DNA from: Hordeum vulgare subsp. vulgare
Taxonomy: Eukaryota > Streptophyta > Magnoliopsida > Poales > Poaceae
Reading direction: 5' to 3'
Assembly: GCF_904849725.1 (NCBI RefSeq)
Contig: NC_058523.1
Span: 342,157,948-342,221,947 of the forward strand
Length of the DNA: 64,000 bases
The notes under the pieces were generated by a model, which was not told where the DNA came from, did not search any database, and was given only the letters and a program-made list of their open reading frames with translations. A program made the translations under genes and the position numbers. This document shows, piece by piece, positions 55,626-64,000 of this stretch (positions within the stretch are counted from its first letter, which is position 1; the number at the start of each line of letters is the position of its first letter).

Positions 55626-56784
55626 AACTATCTAGGTGGTCTCTAGAGGCATTGGTAAGTCCGTTATAGAAGATATCAAGTATCTCGTTCTTCTTAAGAG
55701 GGTGATCAGGCAAAGCATTCTGTAGCTGGATGAGCCTCCCCCAAGCTTGTGTGAGACTCTCTTCTTTGAGTTGAGCAAAGTTGTATATTTCCTGCAAGGC
55801 AGCTTGCTTTTTATGGTCAGGGAAATATTTCTCACAGAAGTAATAGACCATATCCTGGGGACTACTCACACATCTAGGAGCAAGACAGGTGAACCAGGCT
55901 TTAGCGTCATCCTTTAGAGAGAAAGGAAACAACTTAAGGATATAGTAGTGGCGGATCTTCTCCTCACTAGTGAAAAGGGTGGCTATATCGTGTAGTTTGG
56001 TAAGATGGGCTACGACCGTCTCAGACTCATAACCCTGGAAAGGATCAGATTCGACTAGAGATATTATCTCAGGGTCGACAGAGAATTCATAATCCTTATC
56101 GGTGATAAAGATAGGTGAAGTGGCAAACTTCGGGTCGTATTTCATCCTAGCTTTCAGAGATTTTTCCTTCCACTTGAGAAGTAATTTCTCAGTGTCATAG
56201 GCATCCTTACACGCAAGAAAATCCTTAGCTATCTCTCCCTCCATAACGTAACCCTCAGGTATATCAGGAAATTCATATCTAGGGGAGCTAGATCTAGCAG
56301 GAGCAAAAGCAGGTTCTATCTCAATAGTATCGGCAGTTTGAGAAGCATCACGAGCATTGGCAGTAACTCTAGCAATATGAGCATCAAGGAACACCCGTAG
56401 TGGCACATCAGGCAAAGTAGTATCTCTAGCAGTATCAAGCATAGCATCATCAGGCAAGGCAGTATCAGGCATAGCATCTCTAGCAGTATCACGCATAGCA
56501 TCACTAGCAGTATCAGGCATATCATCTCTAGCAGTATCAGGCAAAGCAGTATCAGGCATAGCATCTCTATCATCATCAGGCATAGGATCTCTAGCAGTAT
56601 CAGGCATAGCAGCATCATAAGCATCATCAAGCACATGCGACATATCAAGATCTCTAGCAGGAGGTGATGTCGCAAACTTACTCATAACTGAAGGTGAATC
56701 AAGTGTAGAGCTAGATGGCAATTCCTTACCTCCCCTCATAGTTGAGGGCAAAACTCTGGTTTTTGGATCTTTCAGATTCTTCAT
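55615..56784 (-). pseudogene. Gag of the Athila-like Gypsy, with Asp-rich tandem peptide repeat
   Basis: Open 389-codon minus-strand frame from MKNLKDPKTR. Residues about 57-127 are low-complexity repeats of the type DAMPDTAR/LPDTAR. The capsid-type gag domain is at about 270-385 (LKLFPFSLKDDAKAWF, CEKYFPDHKK, ESLTQAWGRL, ILDIFYNGL). It ends at a stop where the linker continues in another frame, so a shift separates gag from protease. The start lies about 50 bases after the PBS-like site, as expected. Confidence 0.82.
56404..56616. repeat. In-frame minisatellite in gag
   Basis: Repeats built from gcatagcatctctagcagt and atcaggcat words, all multiples of three, encode Asp/Ala/Met/Pro/Thr repeats in the gag N-terminal half. 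Confidence 0.85.
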
Positions 56785-56836
56785 AGTGATCAGCAGATAT
56801 AAATCCCAAGTGACTCAGAGAATATAGCAATCGCTT

Positions 56837-56853
56837 CTCCGGCAACGACGCTA
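56837..56853 (-). other. PBS-like site (tRNA-Asp type) of the Athila-like Gypsy
   Basis: On the minus strand, tagcgtcgttgccggag, about 14 of 17 bases matching the tRNA-Asp(GTC) complement. It lies about 35 bases from the LTR, farther than usual. A second, weaker PBS-like stretch (agccattgccaggg) directly touches the LTR at 56875-56888. Confidence 0.6.
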
Positions 56854-56888
56854 GAAAAATGATGTTTAGCAGATCCCTGGCAATGGCT

Positions 56889-58554
56889 AGACAAATGCTA
56901 TTCTCGATTGCTCAACAGTTAGACATTGTCTTGCAATGACCCACCAGCGCGTGGGATCGAGGCAGTTTTCGAGGGTAGAGTATTCAACCCTAATTTGTTG
57001 GTTCGCCGGACAAGAAGTGAGTGGATACTCTCAATTATTAGTAGTTGAATGTGTCAGATTCAACCACACCTGAAAGATTAGTATCTGCAAGAAAAGTATC
57101 AACAGCAAAGTGGTATGATAACAACGGTGTCAGAAACGATCTGTTGACGGCATACTATTCCTAACGATTGTATCAATGGCGCCAGAAGTTGCCCATGGAC
57201 GGAAAGTATTCTTTCCCGTCAACGGCGCGAGAAAAAGTATTGTAGCAGGTAACATCAGTGTAACGAGTACAGCAGTGGCAAGGAACAGCAGTAGCAAGTA
57301 GCAATAGTAGTAACAGTAGCAGAGCAAAACAAGTAGCAGCAGCAGCAACAGTAGTAACAGCAGGAGAGCAAAACAAGTAACAACAGCAGCAACAATTGTA
57401 ACAGCAGCAGAGCAAAACAAGTAACAGCAGCAGTGGGACAAACTCGTAGGCAATGGATCGGTGATTTGTTTGGATGATATTCATCATGCAACAGTTATAA
57501 CACGGAGAGATATGTGGCTAGCTCCCGTTCGTCAATGTGATGTAGGCATGCATTCCGTGTGTCGTCATACGTGCTTAGGGAAAAGAACTTGCATGACATC
57601 TATTGTCCATCCCTCCCGTGGCAGCGGGGTCCAAAAGGAAACTATGGGATATTAAGGTTCTCCTTTTAATAAAGAACCGGACCAACGCATTAGCACTTGG
57701 TGAACACATGAACTCCTCTAACTATGGTCATCACCGGGAGTGGTTCCGGTTATTGTCACTCCGGGGTTACCGGATCATAACACATAGTAGGTAACTACAA
57801 CTTGCAAGATCGGATCTAAAACACACATATATTGGTGACAACATAATAATTTCAGATCTGAAATCATGGCACTCGAGGCCTAGTGACAAGCATTAAGCAT
57901 AACAAAGTAGTAGCAACATCAATCTCAGAACATAGTGGATACTAGGGATCAATCCCCGTCAATACTAACTCGATTACATGATAGATCTCATCCTACTCAT
58001 CACCGCCCAGCGATCCTACGAATAGATTACTCACGAACGATGAAGAGCTTCATGGAATTGGAGAGGGAAGAAGGTTGATAATGACGATGGCGACGATTTC
58101 CCCTCTCCGGAGCCCAAAACGGACTCCAGATATGTCCTCCAGATGAAGAACAGGATGTGGCGGCGCCTCCGTATCGCAAATGCGACGAAATCTTCTCTCT
58201 TTATTTTTTTCTGGGAAGAAAGTGAATTTATAGAGCTGAGTTTGGGGGCGGCAAAGCCACGTGGGCCCCACAAGCTTGCTAGCCGCCACCAGGGGGTGGC
58301 GGCTACAGGGCTTGTGGCCCACTGGCCCATCCCCTCCGGTGGATCTTTGCGCAAGTATTTTTCATATTTTCCAGAAATATTCTCTGTAAATTTTTAAGAC
58401 GTTCTGAGAACTTTCATTTCTGCACAAAAACAACACCAAGGCAATTCTGCTGAAAACAACGTCAGTCCAGGTTAGTTCCATTCAAATCATGCAAATTAGA
58501 GTATAAAACAAGGGCAAAAGAGTTTGGAAAAGTAGATACGATGGAGACGTATCA
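56889..58554 (-). repeat. 5' LTR of the Athila-like non-autonomous Gypsy
   Basis: 1666 bp, TGATACGTCTCCATCG at 58554 on the minus strand to catttgtct at 56889. Pairs with 48510-50167. The CAG-rich repeat block is at 57240-57439. Confidence 0.87.
57240..57439. repeat. CAG/AAC-rich variable tandem repeat in the 5' LTR
   Basis: Counterpart of 48861-49047, with rearranged units; about 13 bp longer. Confidence 0.85.
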
Positions 58555-58650
58555 CAGCCCCAACGCTGCTCCCGCCCTCATACCCGCAGCGCCGTGCTCC
58601 CTCCCCTGTCGCTGGACCTCTCGTCCTTGCCGCTTGCCTAAAGCCGCTGC

Positions 58651-60423
58651 TGTTGGGTAACGCAGCAAAAATTCAAAAAAATTCGTACACATATTCAGAT
58701 CTTCCTATGGAGCGACCAGCAACGAGAGAGGGGTGAGTGCATCTTCATACCTTTGGAGATCGCTAAGCGGAAGCGTTACTAGAACGCGGTTGATGGAGTT
58801 GTACTCGCGGCGATTCAGCTCGCGGTGTGATTCCGATCTAATGCCGAACTACGGCACCTCCGCGTTCAACACACGTGCAGCCCGATGACGTCTCCCGCAC
58901 CTCGAGCCAGCAAGGAGGAGGGGAGGTTGGGGAAGATCTCCAGCAGCACGACGGCGTGGTGTCGATGGAGAGAAGAGGTCTCCCGGCAGGGCTTCGCCAA
59001 GCACCGGCACAGAGGAGGAGAAAGAAGGGCAGGGCTGCGCCGAGGGAGAGGGAAAAATGTGTCTCCAAAAGCCCAAAAGTGCCCACTATATATCGGAGAA
59101 GGGAGGGGCTGCGCCCCCTTGAGGGTTTCCCTCTCCTGGGAGGGGCGGCAGCCCTAGATGAGGGAAGGTGCGGCGGCCAAGGGGGGAAGGAGGGGTGGCG
59201 CACCCTTCTGGTGGGCCTTAGGCCCACCTGCGCTATGGTTCCCCCCCCCCCCTCTCCCTTCTTCTTGCGCCATGAGCTGAGTGGGGGCGCGCCAGCCCAC
59301 CTAGGGGCTGGTTCCCTCCCGCACTTGGCCCATCTAGCCTCCCGGGGTCGTTGCCCCCTTCCGGTGGACCCCCGGGGCCACCTCCGGTGGTCCCGGTACG
59401 TTACCGGTGATGCCCGAAACACTTCCGGTGTCCGAAACCATCCGTCCTATATATCAATCTTTACCTCCGGACCATTCCGACGCTCCTCGTGACGTCCGGA
59501 ATCTCATCCGGGACTCCGAACAACTTTCGATAACCTCGTATAACAATTCCCTATAACCCTGGCGTCATCGAACCTTAAGTGTGTAGACCCTACGGGTTCG
59601 GGAGACAGGTAGACATGACCGAGACACCTCTCCGGCCAATAACCATTAGTGGGGTCTGGATACCCATGGTGGCTCCCACTTGCTCCACGATCATCTCATC
59701 GGATGAACCACGATGTCAAGGATTCAATCAATCCCGTATACAATTCCCTTTGTCTGTCGGTGTAGAACTTGCCCGAGATTCGATCGTCGGTATACCTATA
59801 CCTTGTTCAATCTCATTACCGGTAAGTCTCTTTACTCGTTCTGTAGTACGTCATCGTGTGACTAACTCCTTAGTAACATTGAGCTCATGATGATGTTCTA
59901 CCGAGTGGGCCCAAAGATACCTCTCCGTCACACGGAGTGACAAATCCCGATCTCGATTCGTACCAACCCAACAGACACTTTCAGAGGTACCCGTAGTGCA
60001 TCTTTATAGTCACCCGGTTACGTTGTGACGTTTGATACACCCAAAGCACTCCTACGGTATCCGGGAGTTGCACAATCTCACGGTCGAAGGAAAAGATACT
60101 TGACATTGGAAAAGCTTTAGCATACGAACAATACGATCTAGTGCTACGCTTAGGATTGGGTCTTGTCCATCACATCATTCTCCTGATGATGTGATCCCGT
60201 TATCAATGACATCTAATGCCCATGACCAGGAAACCATGATCATCTATTGACTAACGAGCTAGCCAACTAGAGGCTTGCTAGGGACACATTGTGATCTATT
60301 TATTCACACATGTATTACTGTTTCCTGTTAATACGATTATAGCATGAACAATAGACAATTATCATGAACAAGGAAATATGATGATAACCATTTTATTATT
60401 GCCTCTAGGGCATATTTCCAACA
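58651..60423 (-). mobile_element. Solo Copia LTR (minus strand), TSD gctgc/gttgc
   Basis: 1773 bp; on the minus strand it begins TGTTGGAAATATGCCC at 60423 and ends ...CCCAACA at 58651. Flanks are gctgc (58646-58650) and gttgc (60424-60428). The LARD 5' LTR has gttgc at the empty site near 40965, so the left copy has mutated. It is related to, but a different family from, the Angela-type LTRs. A run of twelve C occurs at 59241-59252. Frames within it are not genes. Confidence 0.88.
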
Positions 60424-63410
60424 GTTGCCTCGTCCGACAACACTAGCCCTGCCTCCACGTCATCCTCCATGTGTGCCTCGTCGCCTCAAACCCGCCGGCA
60501 ACCGGAGGGCCGCTAACCGTGTCGACCCGGCTCACCCTCGCCCTCCTCTGTCTCGCTGCTGAAGGAGCAACGAGCCAGCGTTGTTCCTATGCCCGCCTGA
60601 GTCCAGTCGCAGTTGGATAGTGCATCGTTCGCGTGACCCGCTGCGGCTCTTGCTTCGTTCCAGTTGGACCGGGTCAACTGCATCGCCCCTGTTGCTGTTG
60701 GTTTTGCCGAGCCCAGTTTCCACGAGCAGCCGCACCATCGAGGGCCTATGCTACTTCGCGTTGGTTCGACTGCGTAATCGTGTACCTCTATCGTCGCCCC
60801 AAAGAGCTCGGATTCGTCAAGAGCCTCTCCAAAGTGTACGACTACGTTGCCGAAGACCCATGTACCACTACTTCAACATCCGTCAAGTGAACGACTACTT
60901 CCCCTATGACATGAGTACAACTACTTCCACGACGTCCACGACGACATATGTACATCTACACGGCAACAACTCGATCCGCTCCGAATTGCATGCTTCGAAG
61001 GTATAACCACCGAGACGATCACCCGTGGACCGAATGCGTTGTTGTAGGAGTTGCGATGTTGTCTGTTTCGTAGATGCCATGTTAGTTGCAGGTACCCCAT
61101 ATTCATGCCTCCGGCACATGGGAACCCGGTAACCGGGATCACCCCATCATTCTTTGGCATGACACACACACACTCCCAATTCGTTGGCACCGATATCTCG
61201 TCGAGTTATCGGAACCGGAACGTTGTTGTGTCTATCAAGTGCATGCATGTTGCATTCATGGCATAATATCTTGTGTTGCACGTATCTTTTAATCGTAGCT
61301 TCGTTCAAATGTTCTATATGTGTAATCGACTAGAATGACGTGTATAATCACATGCTTCACCTCTTGCCATTTTAACAATATTTAAAAATTTCCATGTACC
61401 TAAACGGGAGTGAACTAAATAATTCGAGTGTGGAGTTTCATCAATATGCAACTCATTGCATATTGAGCTTCACTTAATGTGTAGTGTTTGATTGTTATGA
61501 ATTACCATGCCATGCCTTTCATAATTAAACTGATCATGCTTCATATGTGTTCTGCATCATATCGTGCATAAGTGTGGTGTTATCATGTGTTGATTGTTGT
61601 TCTGGTTGTTTCTTCTTCATAGAGTTCCGCAAGTGTGTCAGAATGTGAGGATTCGTTCGACTACGCGGTTCGTCTACTTCACAGATTCGTTCGTCTTTCA
61701 AGAGGGATCACATGCAAGATGATCATTTCCCTAGTTACCATTACTATCATTCTCATGCTAGTTTTTTCATTTCTATCGCTATGTCTCGCTGCCTACCACT
61801 TAAATGTTAGTCTCCCAACATTGCCCTGAAAACCTCTAACCTTCCCACAACCCAGCAAACCACTGTTTGGCTATGTTACCACTTGCTCAGCCTTTTGATA
61901 GCGTTGCTAATTGCAGGTGTTTTTGCTTCCATGTGAAAACATGGGTTTCTTGTTATATCACCATATTATTGCTAATTAATTTAATGCACCTATATACTTG
62001 GAAAAAGGTGGAAGGCTTGGCCTTCTAGCCTCGTGTTTTGTTCCATCTTTGCCACCTTAGTTTTGGCTATCGGTGTTATTTTCCATAAGTGAGCGCTCCT
62101 AACATGCTTGGGGTTGTTATGGGGACCCCCTAGATTTTTGTTTTGGGATAAAACTCGTCTGGCAAGGCCCAATATTGGTACTACATTTTTCCCAACATAA
62201 TAATACTGAACACCGTTAAAAGCATAGGGCGTCATGAACCCGAGGAGTAATTCAACATAATACAGGGGGGCAGAGCTGCTCGTGTTGGTCCAAAACAGAG
62301 CCACTTGCCAGGCCACCCGGGGCAACTCAGGGGATTTCTATCCGGCCACCGTACGTAGTGCTCATCCTTCGTGTCCTGAGAACGAGATACGCGGCTCCTA
62401 TCGGGATCGTCGACACGTCGAGTGGCCCTGCTAGACTTGTTTTACCTTTCTCGAGCATCTTGTGCGAGAGATTCCGAGGATGCTTTGGGCTATCTCGAGG
62501 TTGAGGTTTTCCAATAGGAACCCGAGGAGATCACGGGTTTTCCCTGATCGAGGCCATTACGGCGTGGCGTGTGGTAGTTTGTGATGGACTAGTTGGAGCA
62601 CTCCTGCAGGGTTAAATCTTTCAGAAAGTCGTGCCCGCGATTATGTCGCAAACTTGGAAACTTTGTTTAACATCCGGTTCTAGATAACTTGAACTAAACT
62701 TAATTAAAACTTGCCAACTGTGTACGTAACCGTGATTGTCTCTTCTCGTGAGTTCTACATCTAGAAGAGGACACGATGGGGTTATGTATGACGTAAGTAG
62801 GTGTTCTCGATCATTCATTTGTTCATCATTAGATCATGTCCAGTATGCATAGATCACCCCCCCCCCCCTCTTTATTGTTGTACTTGTAAGTTAGCCACCT
62901 CAAATAAATGCTTAGTCACTTCCTGCAGCCTCACCACTTAACCATACCTCACCCATTAAGCTTTACTAGTCTTGATACGTTTGGAAATGAGATTGCTGAG
63001 TTCCTAGTATCTTACAAATTACTACAACAACAGTTGGAGGTTCAAGTAAATCAATACTTTGTTATGAGCGCGATGATTGTTCTGTTTGGAGTTTCTTCTT
63101 CTTCATCATCGATCTAGGATGGGTTCCAGGCCGGTAGCCCGGGATAGCAAGGATGGACGTCATTCTTTTATCGTTAGTTTTCGTCCTTAGTCGGACCCTG
63201 CTCTTCTACTTGATGATTGATTATATTGTTGTATTGGGATGTTCATGTTTTAGCTTGTGGTGAGTGTAAACCAATTCCATATACTCATCTCTTTTGTACA
63301 TGTACTTGTAAAGATATCCATTCTTACGAAACAACGAGATGCGCTTATATCCCTGTCGAGTCCCTCGTGCCAAAATAAGGATAGGATTGCATCTTGGGAG
63401 TTACAAACTC

Positions 63411-63825
63411 ATAGAAGGCCAGCTCATAGGCTAGTATCTGGCGAGCCGGCTGATGAAGGAAGACACAAGGTAGTTTCCATATGAGAGAGACAAGATGACT
63501 AGGAATTAGATTAAGTCACGGGTTTCTATGCGACCCGGACTCTGTTGCAATCTCATGTCCTGTGCGTATATAGAAAGGAGATCCCGTGAGTTAGAAAGGA
63601 CAAATAAGAAATCCTCAAGAGCTTGGTGAGCAATTATGCTCCCTTGTGATTGAAATCATCATCAATAACATAAAAAGTAGGACATAGGATTTTACCTCCA
63701 TCGGAGGGGCCGAACATGGGTAAAACTTTATCTCTCATACCCGATCAACACCATACAAGCAACCATCTAGTTAGGATGGCTCCTAGACTTAGTCCTATCG
63801 CTAGGACATATATTGTTACAAAACA
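63411..63825 (+). repeat. End of a short Gypsy LTR (continuation from 38286)
   Basis: Sequence resumes after TSD aactc. It includes a TATA-like gtatatagaaagg (about 63566-63578) and the cgaacatgggtaaaac block usual near the ends of Triticeae Gypsy LTRs. It ends near ttgttacaaaaca (63813-63825) before the PBS. Boundaries approximate. Confidence 0.5.
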
Positions 63826-64000
63826 ACGATAGTTGGCACCCACCATGGGGCCAGTGCACGACGTTATTGAGTTCTTGGAGGGAGCCCTCCTAGGGATCGA
63901 GGCATATGTGATCGGCCATATGACGAAGAGCCATAATGGCAAGCTCTACATCGATGATTTAGGATATGGCCCCGAGGCCGGCTCAATCGAGTACGGGTAC
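63826..64000 (+). mobile_element. PBS and leader start of a Gypsy running off the right edge
   Basis: ttggcacccaccatggggcc at 63834-63853 is a one- or two-base variant of the tggcgcccaccgtgggg primer site common in grass Gypsy elements (from memory). The following 150 bases show no gag yet. The element body lies right of the window. Confidence 0.6.

Larger units (their letters stand above)
48510..58554 (-). mobile_element. 10-kb non-autonomous Athila-like Gypsy with an extra ORF, TSD cagcc
   Basis: Minus-strand element: 5' LTR 56889-58554, PBS-like sites, gag, protease, an LTR-like segment, an intact 349-codon ORF, non-coding sequence, PPT, 3' LTR 48510-50167. The duplication cagcc is at 48505-48509 and 58555-58559, and the LARD LTR reads through after removal. 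There is no RT or integrase. LTRs look about 95 % alike by eye. Gag and protease carry one shift and two stops, whereas the extra ORF is open. Confidence 0.88.
38287..63405 (+). mobile_element. Large LARD-type LTR element, TSD aactc, filled with nested insertions
   Basis: A non-coding element with LTRs at 38287-43354 and 47442-63405, beginning TGTAACA(a/g)CCC and ending ...ACA. It has an initiator-Met-type PBS after the 5' LTR. The five bases aactc at 38282-38286 and 63406-63410 match exactly although 25 kb apart. Subtracting nested insertions leaves LTRs of about 4.1 kb and an internal domain of about 3.65 kb with no gag or pol. This fits the Large Retrotransposon Derivative class (known example: barley Sukkula). 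I do not assign the family. Confidence 0.85.
47442..63405 (+). repeat. 3' LTR of the LARD (with nested elements)
   Basis: tgtaacagcccagaaccg to ...ggagttaca, colinear with 38287-43354. It is split by a 10-kb Gypsy (48510-58554, TSD cagcc) and a solo Copia LTR (58651-60423). Own sequence is 47442-48509, 58560-58650 and 60429-63405. Runs of twelve C occur at 62857-62868. The stretch 60765-61805 has no counterpart in the 5' LTR. Confidence 0.83.

Noticed and set aside
58838..59492. About 200-codon frames on both strands
   Set aside because: They lie wholly within a solo Copia LTR flanked by a target-site duplication. GC-rich promoter sequence, no recognisable product.

Overview
The window is intergenic DNA from a very large grass genome, almost certainly a Triticeae cereal (wheat, goatgrass, rye or barley). 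The evidence is an intact Copia element of the BARE-1/Angela/WIS type, several Gypsy families whose LTRs begin TGATACGTC and whose primer-binding sites match plant tRNA-Asp, a Stowaway MITE and a large non-coding LTR element. I found no host protein gene, tRNA or rRNA gene. Every coding stretch I can support belongs to a retrotransposon. Family names are from memory and tentative.

Left part (1-8226): the 3' end of a plus-strand Gypsy element (internal end 1-166, 3' LTR 167-1691) sits inside a minus-strand Gypsy element of the same LTR family (1692-8226). The minus element keeps decayed integrase, RNase H, RT, protease and gag, a PBS and its 5' LTR.

Middle part (8227-35914): an old Copia array in which internal regions and LTRs alternate and share LTRs (int-LTR1-int-LTR2-leader-partial LTR3). 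It is interrupted twice. A non-autonomous Gypsy with only gag-protease (13406-21366, TSD gaaca) lies in its integrase region. A complete Angela/BARE-like Copia (24520-33451, TSD cctgc) with an open 1326-codon polyprotein lies in LTR2.

Transition (35915-38286): fragments of two minus-strand LTRs, a protease-region remnant of another Gypsy carrying a 239-bp CACTA-like MITE, and the probable start of a short LTR that resumes at 63411.

Right part (38287-63405): one very large plus-strand LARD-type element with about 4-kb LTRs, a non-coding internal domain and a perfect TSD (aactc) 25 kb apart. It has been filled by younger insertions: a solo Gypsy LTR, two hAT-type MITE copies, a Stowaway MITE, a solo Copia LTR, and a 10-kb minus-strand non-autonomous Gypsy (48510-58554). 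The last encodes gag-protease plus an intact 349-codon ORF of unknown role, preceded by an LTR-like segment and a plausible intron. The window ends in the leader of another Gypsy (PBS near 63834).

Only the Angela-like element looks able to supply all its own enzymes. The two gag-protease Gypsies and the LARD would need RT and integrase from relatives. All nesting and age statements are read from target-site duplications and by-eye comparison, without computed alignment.
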